Assembly (NCBI RefSeq): GCF_024347215.1
Contig: NZ_AP025282.1
Span: forward strand, 4,464,001 to 4,528,000
Source of the DNA: Aliamphritea ceti
GTDB lineage: Bacteria; Pseudomonadota; Gammaproteobacteria; Pseudomonadales; Balneatricaceae
Direction: 5' to 3'
DNA: 64,000 nt
Shown here: piece after piece, positions 9,474 through 16,914 of the stretch
How the letters are laid out: every line of letters begins with the position of its first letter
How positions within the stretch are numbered: the first letter of the stretch is position 1
Position numbers and translations under genes: made by a program
Notes under the pieces: model-generated
What the model saw: the letters and a program-made list of their open reading frames with translations, nothing else
The model's database searches: none
What the model was told of the DNA's origin: nothing

Positions 9474-10357
9474 TCAGCCCACTCAAAACCAAATGATATT
9501 AAACTTCTTTTCAATTTATATTTCTCGCTATCAGATAAAGTACGATAAAGAGAATTAACATATTCATCACATACGCCACGAAGCATTAACATATACTTCT
9601 CTTCAGCACTGTGCTCTCCATTATCAGTTCTTGGCATTGACCTAGACAACTCTATTAATCGATGTTGTAACGTCAATGCAGCGTCAGAGCTTCCTTCTTT
9701 AAATAAACGATATAATTCAATAAAAGGCTCTGGAAAAACTGATGCTTCGCTTGTCGTATGAGCTTCGGCTCCCATTGATAGCATCTGAAATAACTGGCCA
9801 CCTCCTGCGCCAATCACATCAAAAGATTCTGATTTATGCAGTAAAGCACCTGTTAACTCAGACAAGTTGTAGCCTCCGATTTTCATTCCACCAACATTCG
9901 AATGCTCTTTTACAACGGATATTACATTATCGCTGAATGGCTTTCCCCGCTTCGGGTTATGATATAACCAGACTGGCCAAGGAAGCTCATCTGCGAGTGT
10001 CTCTATAAGATTAATTAAGCGACTATCCCCCATCTTAACGTCATAAGGCAAAACATGAAGTCCATGAAAATTACAACCGTCCAGCTGAGACGCATACTCA
10101 AGAATATCAGGAATAGAAGTCAAACCTGTTCCCATAATTACCGGAACCCGGCCATTCACCGACCGATCTATTTCACGCGCAACTTCAACTTTCTGACGAA
10201 AAGACATATTTATATCTTCACTTGCAGACCCCAATGACCAAAAACCGCCTACACCGCGATCGATCAAAAAATCAGATAAGTTATGTATTCCATCAACATC
10301 AGGCTCTGACTTAGCCGTCATAGGTACAACTGTGACAGGGATTATTCCTTTTAGCAT
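9470..10357 (-). CDS. DapA/NanA-superfamily pyruvate-dependent aldolase
   Basis: A 295-residue TIM-barrel protein of the dihydrodipicolinate synthase / N-acetylneuraminate lyase superfamily. The Schiff-base lysine is K159 in GGMKIGG and the catalytic tyrosine Y132 in WLYHNP. The substrate loop reads GSASED instead of the usual GTTGE (DapA) or GSTGE (NanA), so neither standard activity is assured. Full length for the family. It lies in a sugar-acid operon between a D-2-hydroxyacid dehydrogenase and a cytidylyltransferase, which argues against lysine synthesis. It may condense pyruvate with an aldehyde to make a precursor or decoration of the polysaccharide. Confidence 0.85.
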   Translation of the reverse strand: MLKGIIPVTVVPMTAKSEPDVDGIHNLSDFLIDRGVGGFWSLGSASEDINMSFRQKVEVAREIDRSVNGRVPVIMGTGLTSIPDILEYASQLDGCNFHGLHVLPYDVKMGDSRLINLIETLADELPWPVWLYHNPKRGKPFSDNVISVVKEHSNVGGMKIGGYNLSELTGALLHKSESFDVIGAGGGQLFQMLSMGAEAHTTSEASVFPEPFIELYRLFKEGSSDAALTLQHRLIELSRSMPRTDNGEHSAEEKYMLMLRGVCDEYVNSLYRTLSDSEKYKLKRSLISFGFEWAE

Positions 10358-10380
10358 TAACTAAGGCCTCTTACTTACAT

Positions 10381-11313
10381 TTATGATGGTTGACTAATAT
10401 GATTAATTAATTTATCAACAACGAAATCCTCAGCATTCGCCATTGATTCGAAGGTAGCACCTCCGATATGTGGGGTAACAATTAACCGATCAGTTGCAGC
10501 CGCTAATTGAATTAACCGATTATCAGAATAGCAAGTCAAACTAGCCTCCCCACTCAAAACATCAATCGCGGCCCCAGCAATCTCATGATTAACTATCGCC
10601 CTCTCCAAAGCTTCTTCATCAACAAGTTCACCTCTCGATGTATTTAAAAATACAGCAGTATCTTTCATCATAGAGAACTCTGCATCGCTAAACATACACT
10701 CGTTGCTGACGTTATAATCGACATGAACGGTCACTACGTCAGAATCCTTTAAAAGAAGCTCTAATGGGATGCTTTCTACATCATCTCTTACATCATTGAC
10801 TATCACTCGCATGCGAAAAGCTTTCGCATACTCAGCTATAATACTTCCAAGTCGTCCATAACCAATAATACCTATTGTTTTACCGGCTAACTGAGTTCCC
10901 TTAAACGCATCCCTACACCATCGGCCTTCAGTTACATCCTCTGCAGCACTTATAAGATTACGGGACACCGCTACTAATAGCCCCCATGTTAGTTCAGCTG
11001 TTGCTGTCACTGTCCTTAAAAATTCAGTTTCACCCTTGAGAGATATTACATCAATACACTTTTTTTCAGCGGCAGATAAATCAATATGATTTAGCCCCGT
11101 TGTAGCTGAAACAATTACTTTTAGTGATTCAAACTCATCCAAAAAGCGCTCATCAAGCATAAACCCAAGACGGACAATTAAGATATCAACTTGACCTTTA
11201 AGGCTAAAAAACTCATTACTACTGGGGTCAAGCTCTAAATAGCTGCCTAACTCTTTTAGTTTTTCTTTCGAATATTGAGAAAAATTTTCCGGTTCAAGAT
11301 TTACGATTAACAT
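10381..11313 (-). CDS. D-isomer-specific 2-hydroxyacid dehydrogenase
   Basis: A 310-residue NAD(P)-dependent enzyme of the D-3-phosphoglycerate dehydrogenase family. The dinucleotide motif is GKTIGIIGYGRLGSI. The catalytic triad is intact: Arg in NTSRGELVDE, Glu in AIDVLSGEAS and His in TPHIGGAT. It lacks the C-terminal ACT domain of SerA, so it is not the housekeeping serine enzyme by domain content. Sitting next to a pyruvate aldolase in a polysaccharide locus, it may interconvert a 2-oxo acid and a D-2-hydroxy acid used to decorate a sugar. Substrate unknown. Confidence 0.85.
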   Translation of the reverse strand: MLIVNLEPENFSQYSKEKLKELGSYLELDPSSNEFFSLKGQVDILIVRLGFMLDERFLDEFESLKVIVSATTGLNHIDLSAAEKKCIDVISLKGETEFLRTVTATAELTWGLLVAVSRNLISAAEDVTEGRWCRDAFKGTQLAGKTIGIIGYGRLGSIIAEYAKAFRMRVIVNDVRDDVESIPLELLLKDSDVVTVHVDYNVSNECMFSDAEFSMMKDTAVFLNTSRGELVDEEALERAIVNHEIAGAAIDVLSGEASLTCYSDNRLIQLAAATDRLIVTPHIGGATFESMANAEDFVVDKLINHISQPS

Positions 11314-11321
11314 ATTTATAT

Positions 11322-12185
11322 TTAGCTTTTTTGAAATGCAACTAAAAAGGCCTGACCATTCTTTTCATCACATATCCATCCATGTTTGCCGTATAACCTA
11401 TTACGGATTGCAACAGCACCACCAAAAACTTTTGTCAAAAACACTTCAGCTGGTTTTGGAAGTAATGAAAATGGAAACTCAGGACTATGACTAACCATCG
11501 GCATTGGATACATACCAAATACAGTAATATTCTTTACTGACAAGCCTTCTAATGCTCGTAAATAAAACTCTGAACTGAAATCGCTACGATAAATATCAGG
11601 CTTCTCGACTTGAGAACCTTTCCTGGACCCTACAAGCTTAGACATTAACTTTAAGCCCGAGTTAATCCAATTAAAGTAGCGCTGAACATTGTCTGGCCGC
11701 TCTGGAACGACATAACCCAAAAACCAGCCATCTTTTTTTAGAACCCTAACTTGCTCACTCATAACCCTAGAAACATCTTCGAAGTGCTCAAGTAACCCAA
11801 TACTTGAAGTCACATCAAAAGTCTCATCTTCAAATGGCAGCTCATTCGCATCGCCAGTTATAAACTCAGCAGAATGACCATTAGTTTCGAATACATCTTT
11901 CGCAGTCTCTATAACCGAAGGACTATAATCTAAAAGTGTGCACTCCCAACCATCTTCGGCAAAAAAGCTAGATAGACTTCCACGGCCACACCCGACCTCC
12001 AAACTCTTACCTTTAGTTTTTGAAAGCTCACCGATTAAAGAAGAAAAGACTTCGAAGTGATTCTTAAAGGCGAATTGAATCTGATTCGCTGGATTACCTC
12101 TTGACCAATGATTATATTTAGCCTCTTTCCTTGTTCGCCAACTTTGATCAAAATTGGAAGTATCACCTGATATTTTGTTTTTCAA
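11322..12185 (-). CDS. Class I SAM-dependent methyltransferase
   Basis: A 287-residue protein with a Methyltransf_11-type core. Motif I is KSLEVGCGRGSLSSFF, followed by CTLLDYSP and the post-motif FDVTSSIGLLEHFEDV. No start ATG precedes the conserved region; the best start is the TTG at 12185, which has AAGGTG a few bases upstream, as seen for other non-ATG starts in this operon. The N-terminal segment with several Trp/Asn residues (DQSWRTRKEAKYNHWS) is outside the core fold. It may methylate a sugar or sugar-acid intermediate; the target cannot be deduced. Confidence 0.8.
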   Translation of the reverse strand: MKNKISGDTSNFDQSWRTRKEAKYNHWSRGNPANQIQFAFKNHFEVFSSLIGELSKTKGKSLEVGCGRGSLSSFFAEDGWECTLLDYSPSVIETAKDVFETNGHSAEFITGDANELPFEDETFDVTSSIGLLEHFEDVSRVMSEQVRVLKKDGWFLGYVVPERPDNVQRYFNWINSGLKLMSKLVGSRKGSQVEKPDIYRSDFSSEFYLRALEGLSVKNITVFGMYPMPMVSHSPEFPFSLLPKPAEVFLTKVFGGAVAIRNRLYGKHGWICDEKNGQAFLVAFQKS

Positions 12186-12207
12186 CCTAGCACCTTTTTC
12201 AAATAGC

Positions 12208-13353
12208 CTAATAAGTCAAAGTCTTTTGTATTGGGGGATCTATTAACACCAGCTTTTCCGCAATTCTCTCTCCACTTTCCCCATCCCCATATAGATAAGA
12301 GGGCTCATATCGCCCATGGAGTTGCTGCTTTCTAACTGCCGCTAATATTTCAGCCGAATCATATCCCACATCATGAACGTTAGCCGCCCTTTCACGAGCA
12401 TTTTGCCGAGTACCAATATTAACTGCAGGTACACCCAAAAACGCAGATTCTCGAATTCCGCTAGAAGAATTGCCAATAATGCATTCGCTACCATTTATTA
12501 GTCGAGCGTAGTCTTCAACGGAGAAATTACGATAAAACCTTACACAAACATCTGGGTTTTTCTCCCGGAAAACCCGTAGACCTTTAGATATATCATCAGA
12601 TCCAGCATCAACATTTGGCCATAACCACACAACTTGTGTCCCAAGGGCAGCAATAGCATTTAATGTTTGATTTATCTGAGAAAAACCGTCGCCAAACTCT
12701 GTAGTTACTGGATGCTGAAGGACAACGACATAAGGCTTTGTCTGATCAATAACATGTCCGCTACCACCGTTAGCCTCAAAAAAGCCCTCTGGCAAGCCTA
12801 GATTAAGAGATGCTATCGCATCAATCGCAGGACATCCTGTATTGAATACGTAGTCTTTATCTTCTCCCATCCTAACAACCCGTTCACGCGACAAATCAGT
12901 AGCTACAAAATGATAGTGCGATAGCTTTGTTATCGCATGCCTCACACTCTCATCAATCGAGCCCGTCAACTCCCCACCCTGAGTATGCGCAACTCTTATA
13001 TTCATATAAGAAGCAGCCAAAGCTGTAGCCATCGTCTCAAATCTATCAGCTACTGTCAGTACGATATCAGGCTCAAGATTTTCAAAGTGAGTAGATAGCT
13101 CAAGCACCCCCAAACCAACAGACTTCGCCATAGTAGTGAGGTTTTCCCCCTCTACTATCGTGTAGATTTTAGCTGAAACTTCAAACCCATCCGCTTCAAT
13201 TACATCAACAACCTGCCCAAACCTATATAATAAAGCGGATGCACTGACAATTAATTGCAACTGTAGATCAGGATGCGCTTGAATCGCACTTAAAACTGAC
13301 TTTATTCGCCCATAATTCGCTCGACTTGCAACAACAACACATACCTTTTTCAT
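12208..13353 (-). CDS. neuC: NeuC-type UDP-N-acetylglucosamine 2-epimerase (hydrolysing)
   Basis: A 381-residue GT-B-fold epimerase that releases ManNAc (or a related 2-epimer) from a UDP-HexNAc, the first step toward sialic-type acids. Visible features are VVASRANYGRIKSVL at the N-terminus, RFETMATALAA, AHTQGGELTGSIDESVRHA and GNSSSGIRESAFLGVPAVNIG, the UDP-binding block of the family. The start is taken at the ATG at 13353, giving an ATGA overlap with neuB and a GAGGA ribosome site 9 bases upstream; the in-frame ATG at 13362 almost touches that site. A LegG-type substrate (UDP-diNAcBac) cannot be excluded, but no bacillosamine genes are visible. Confidence 0.9.
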   Translation of the reverse strand: MKKVCVVVASRANYGRIKSVLSAIQAHPDLQLQLIVSASALLYRFGQVVDVIEADGFEVSAKIYTIVEGENLTTMAKSVGLGVLELSTHFENLEPDIVLTVADRFETMATALAASYMNIRVAHTQGGELTGSIDESVRHAITKLSHYHFVATDLSRERVVRMGEDKDYVFNTGCPAIDAIASLNLGLPEGFFEANGGSGHVIDQTKPYVVVLQHPVTTEFGDGFSQINQTLNAIAALGTQVVWLWPNVDAGSDDISKGLRVFREKNPDVCVRFYRNFSVEDYARLINGSECIIGNSSSGIRESAFLGVPAVNIGTRQNARERAANVHDVGYDSAEILAAVRKQQLHGRYEPSYLYGDGESGERIAEKLVLIDPPIQKTLTY

Positions 13354-14360
13354 ACTAAACATTCCTCAGTGATAAAGCCGCCCTTTTCCACATCACATGC
13401 CATTTCCTTACCTACAAGCTCATCTAATTGAGTAGGTGGAAGACCAAAGCCTGAGGGCTTAACGGCTTCCAAATCTTCTATTGTCAAAACACTTCCTGCC
13501 ATCAATTCTCTTCGAGCGACCAAAGAACGTCCAAAAATTATTCTCATACGCTGATTTGACTCAGCAAACTGCTCTTTATCAAAATCAGAAGTAAATGCTT
13601 CAGAAATTGCTGCAGCCCCCTCAACCAACATCTTCAATTCTCTAAGCTCTAATGAAGCTAACGCATCCGGGCCAAACATCTTCTTACTAAATGTAATATG
13701 CACTTCTACCGCTGAAGCACCAATTGAAACGGCAGCAAGCCCAGCATAAGCCGTACCAGAATGATCCGACAAACCAACCTTGCAAGATAACTTCTCTTTC
13801 AAAACAAGCATCTGCTTTAAACCCCAGCGACTAGGAGGCACCGGATACTCAGAAGTACACTGTAAAACCATATAATCTGTACACCCGTACATTTCTATAA
13901 TTCGAACAGCGCTTTCCACTTCCTGAAGTGTACTAAGACCACTCGACAGGATTATTGGTTTTTTTGTTTCAGCCAAACGACGCAGAAACAACTCATTTGT
14001 TACATCGCCAGAACCTACTTTGTACCTTGGGCACCCAATACGCTCTAACATTTCGATAGCTTCAACAGAAAAAGGAGTCGCCAAAAAACCACACCCTTTC
14101 TCTTCACATCGAGCTTTGACAACTGCCCACTGCTCTTCAGTCAGCTCCATTCTTTTCCAATAATCTTTACGAGTATCATCAGCTGGTGAAAACTTCACTC
14201 GAAACTCATCATGAACCGAGCTTTCACACTCAGCAATATGAACCTGGAATTTCACCGTATCTACGCCACTATCTGCTGCTGCATCAATTAGAGACAAAAG
14301 AATGCCTAAACTGCCATCATGAGCCTGGCCAATCTCCGCAATAATCTCACACTTACTCAC
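13350..14360 (-). CDS. neuB: NeuB-type N-acetylneuraminate (nonulosonate) synthase
   Basis: A 336-residue enzyme that condenses phosphoenolpyruvate with ManNAc or a similar sugar to form a nonulosonic acid. The TIM barrel starts with CEIIAEIGQAHDGSL, and VDTVKFQVH, YKVGSGDVTNELFL, SSGLSTLQEVESA and KVGLSDHSG are hallmark segments. A C-terminal SAF (antifreeze-like) domain is present from about residue 275 (GRSLVARRELMAGSVLT). It starts at GTG 14360, preceded by GAGGAGGA, and overlaps the previous stop (GTGA). Which nonulosonic acid it makes depends on the partner epimerase; Neu5Ac is simplest given the visible genes. Confidence 0.92.
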   Translation of the reverse strand: MSKCEIIAEIGQAHDGSLGILLSLIDAAADSGVDTVKFQVHIAECESSVHDEFRVKFSPADDTRKDYWKRMELTEEQWAVVKARCEEKGCGFLATPFSVEAIEMLERIGCPRYKVGSGDVTNELFLRRLAETKKPIILSSGLSTLQEVESAVRIIEMYGCTDYMVLQCTSEYPVPPSRWGLKQMLVLKEKLSCKVGLSDHSGTAYAGLAAVSIGASAVEVHITFSKKMFGPDALASLELRELKMLVEGAAAISEAFTSDFDKEQFAESNQRMRIIFGRSLVARRELMAGSVLTIEDLEAVKPSGFGLPPTQLDELVGKEMACDVEKGGFITEECLV

Positions 14361-15400
14361 GACTCCTCCTCAATCACAGCTCTATCGCGCTCTAAATACC
14401 ACTTAATTGTTAAATCCAAACCTTCATTGAGAGATGAAGGTGGAGCATAGCCCAATTCATAAACAGCTTTATCAATTGCAGCTAATGAATGCCGGACATC
14501 ACCGTTTCTAAAGCTTTGATACTCAAAACGTGACAGACACTTACGACCTGTAAAGAACTCTATTTTATTCTTTATCAAACCTGCCAGCACATTAAGTGAA
14601 TTCTGTTCTCCGAACGCAACATTATAAATACGCGAACCAGGCTCAGTACTTAGTGCAGAAACAATATTCACTTGGATAACATTTTCGATGAAACAAAAAT
14701 CTCTGCTGGTTTCCCCATCCCCATTAATTGTTACAGCAACGCCTTCCATCATTGCAGTTATCCATCTAGGAATAACCGCAGCATAAGCTCCATTGGGATC
14801 CTGACGTTTACCAAACACATTAAAGTAACGAAGACCAATAGAATTAAAATTATAAGTGCGCTCATATACCCCAGCATAAAGTTCATTAACATATTTGGTT
14901 ACCGCATAAGGCGATAATGGATTACCAATAGTTTCTTCTACTTTGGGCAGAGCGGGATGATCACCATATGTTGAGCTACTTGCTGCGTAAACAAAGTTTT
15001 TAACATTTTCTTCTTTTGCAGCCTGAATCATATTCAGGAAGCCAGTAACATTCACAGCATTTGTCGTAATCGGATCACCAATCGACCGAGGTACTGAACC
15101 AAGTGCAGCCTGATGTAACACATAATCAACACCTACAACCGCCTCACTACAGACATCATAGTGTCGAATATCGCCCTCGATAAGCCGAAACCTGCTCCAC
15201 TGAATATCACTAACTAAACTTTTGACTTCATCTAAGTTTCGTTGATGACCTGTAGAAAAGTTATCAAGGCCTATAACAGTTTGTTCAAGCTTAAGCAAAG
15301 CCTCTAACAAATTGGAGCCGATAAAACCCGCGACACCAGTAATAAGCCAAATCTTCGGATCTTGCTTTAACTGTGCTTTCACATCATCGTAACGAGACAT
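14357..15400 (-). CDS. wbpP: WbpP/TviC-type UDP-GlcNAc(A) C4-epimerase
   Basis: A 347-residue extended short-chain dehydrogenase. The N-terminus (SRYDDVKAQ, then KIWLITGVAGFIGSNLLEAL) closely follows the P. aeruginosa WbpP and Salmonella TviC pattern, including GLDNFSTGHQRNLDEV and YVLHQAALGSVPRSI. The NAD motif GVAGFIG is at 22-28 and the catalytic YxxxK is Y165/K169. These enzymes prefer N-acetylated substrates, converting UDP-GlcNAc or UDP-GlcNAcA to the galacto form. Located directly after the TviB-like dehydrogenase, it would yield UDP-GalNAcA, as in Vi antigen synthesis. Its base composition is closer to the core genome than that of the distal locus. Confidence 0.92.
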   Translation of the reverse strand: MSRYDDVKAQLKQDPKIWLITGVAGFIGSNLLEALLKLEQTVIGLDNFSTGHQRNLDEVKSLVSDIQWSRFRLIEGDIRHYDVCSEAVVGVDYVLHQAALGSVPRSIGDPITTNAVNVTGFLNMIQAAKEENVKNFVYAASSSTYGDHPALPKVEETIGNPLSPYAVTKYVNELYAGVYERTYNFNSIGLRYFNVFGKRQDPNGAYAAVIPRWITAMMEGVAVTINGDGETSRDFCFIENVIQVNIVSALSTEPGSRIYNVAFGEQNSLNVLAGLIKNKIEFFTGRKCLSRFEYQSFRNGDVRHSLAAIDKAVYELGYAPPSSLNEGLDLTIKWYLERDRAVIEEES

Positions 15401-15421
15401 ATTTAACCTTGTTTACTAGAA

Positions 15422-16699
15422 TTAGAGACGCATATCCACTTCTTGCTTTGGCAATACATATTTCAAATCGTAAAGAACATGGGCTGATTTACCTAATTTG
15501 CGAATGCCCTGCCCTCCCATCTTTTTGAAGTCATCATGACCTACAGCCAAGATAACTGCGTCGTAGTAATCACACTTATGCTCGGTTACCAGCTCTAAAC
15601 CATATTCCTTCACCGCTTCTTCAGCTGAGCACCAAGGATCCACAACATCAACATCAATGTTGTAGTCTTTTAGTTCATTAATAATATCGACGACTTTGGT
15701 ATTACGCAGATCAGGGCAGTTTTCTTTAAAGGTAAGCCCCATCACCAACACTTTAGCCCCCTCTACATGGATACGTTCTTTTACCATCCGCTTAACCAAC
15801 TGAGAAACAACGTACTTACCCATACCGTCATTAAGCCTCCTTCCAGCAAGTATCATTTCTGGATGATAACCTGCGGCCTGAGCTTTATGAGTCAAATAAT
15901 ATGGATCTACACCGATACAGTGACCACCAACCAAACCTGGACGAAAAGGCAAAAAATTCCATTTAGTACCCGCTGCCTCCAACACCTCTAACGTATCAAT
16001 GTTTAATTTATTAAAGATAACTGACAGCTCATTTATTAAGGCAATATTTACATCTCGCTGAGTGTTTTCGATTACCTTTGCAGCTTCAGCTACTCTAATA
16101 GAGTTGGCTTTATGGGTACCCGCCTTAATAATTTTGGCGTACAGAGCATCTACAAAGTCGGCAACTTCTGGAGTGGAGCCGCTTGTAACTTTAAGAATAT
16201 TAGTCACCCGATGCTCTTTATCACCGGGGTTAATTCGTTCAGGGCTATAACCGGCAAAAAAATCTTTATTAAACGCCAGGCCTGACACTCTCTCAACAAC
16301 AGGAATACAGTCTTCTTCAGTTGCACCAGGATACACTGTCGACTCATAAATAATGACATCTCCAGCACCAATGATGCCGCCAAGCATCTCACTAGCTTTT
16401 ATCAAAGGTCTTAAGTCAGGCTGTTTGTACTTATCAATCGGCGTTGGTACCGTAACAATGTAAACGTTGCAGGGTTTTAAATCTTGTAGCGAACAGGTGT
16501 AAGTTAAACGTTCAGCATTTACCAACTCTTCATTAGTTACTTCCAATGTTGAGTCTGTTCCTGCTTGAAGCTCATCAACCCGTGCCCGATTAACATCAAA
16601 TCCAAATACATCAAATTTTTTACTAAACTCGACAGCCAACGGTAACCCGACATACCCCAAACCAATTACCGCGATTTTTGCATTTTCCAACGCCAGCAT
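15422..16699 (-). CDS. tviB: TviB/WbpO-type UDP-N-acetylglucosamine 6-dehydrogenase
   Basis: A 425-residue NAD-dependent nucleotide-sugar dehydrogenase that oxidises C6 of UDP-GlcNAc to the uronic acid. The N-terminal Rossmann motif is AVIGLGYVGLPLAVEF, with TVPTPIDKYKQPDL, YESTVYPGATEEDC and YSPERINPGD next. The catalytic cysteine is C261 in GGHCIGVDPYYLT, and the C-terminal domain has VLVMGLTFKENCPDLRNT. This is the first gene of the polysaccharide operon, reading leftward from the intergenic region that also serves the MscS-like gene. It pairs with the adjacent C4-epimerase. The separate UDP-glucose dehydrogenase at 32.8 kb is of a different subtype. Confidence 0.92.
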   Translation of the reverse strand: MLALENAKIAVIGLGYVGLPLAVEFSKKFDVFGFDVNRARVDELQAGTDSTLEVTNEELVNAERLTYTCSLQDLKPCNVYIVTVPTPIDKYKQPDLRPLIKASEMLGGIIGAGDVIIYESTVYPGATEEDCIPVVERVSGLAFNKDFFAGYSPERINPGDKEHRVTNILKVTSGSTPEVADFVDALYAKIIKAGTHKANSIRVAEAAKVIENTQRDVNIALINELSVIFNKLNIDTLEVLEAAGTKWNFLPFRPGLVGGHCIGVDPYYLTHKAQAAGYHPEMILAGRRLNDGMGKYVVSQLVKRMVKERIHVEGAKVLVMGLTFKENCPDLRNTKVVDIINELKDYNIDVDVVDPWCSAEEAVKEYGLELVTEHKCDYYDAVILAVGHDDFKKMGGQGIRKLGKSAHVLYDLKYVLPKQEVDMRL

Positions 16700-16744
16700 A
16701 TGACCTTATTACTCCATTAAAACCTGACAACTCACCGGCCAGCG

Positions 16745-16750
16745 ATACTA
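16745..16750 (-). promoter_or_regulatory. Possible extended -10 element for the polysaccharide operon
   Basis: On the minus strand, 46 bases before the tviB ATG, TGCTAGTAT fits an extended -10 (TGn followed by TAGTAT). No good -35 hexamer lies 16-18 bases upstream. No JUMPstart/ops-like GGCGGTAG was seen in the 215-base intergenic region. Weak call; a promoter is needed here because the gene upstream is divergent. Confidence 0.3.
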
Positions 16751-16801
16751 GCACAGCGGACACTTAAGAGTAAGCTCAAGAAACCTACTCATTCGATTTA
16801 C

Positions 16802-16830
16802 TTGACCCGCAACAACGCTCTAGAGACAAT
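16802..16830 (+). promoter_or_regulatory. Candidate sigma-70 promoter for the MscS-like gene
   Basis: TTGACC (16802-16807) is separated by exactly 17 bases from GACAAT (16825-16830), matching 5/6 and 4/6 of the -35 and -10 consensus. Transcription would start near 16837, about 78 bases ahead of the MscS-like ATG. It is the best match on the plus strand in this divergent intergenic region. Confidence 0.4.
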
Positions 16831-16914
16831 CATCTTAATAGCATATTACAATGTGCTTAAAAGTCTTCTAAGAATTGATATACATTGCCACTTATCCCAC
16901 GAGACTAACTCTCT

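Noticed and set aside
9470..10357. dapA of lysine biosynthesis
   Set aside because: The substrate loop is GSASED instead of GTTGE and the context is a nonulosonate cluster.
10381..11313. Housekeeping serA (3-phosphoglycerate dehydrogenase)
   Set aside because: It lacks the ACT domain and is embedded in a polysaccharide operon; only the dehydrogenase family can be stated.
16700..16914. JUMPstart/ops element for the polysaccharide operon
   Set aside because: No GGCGGTAG-like octamer was found on the minus strand of this intergenic region.
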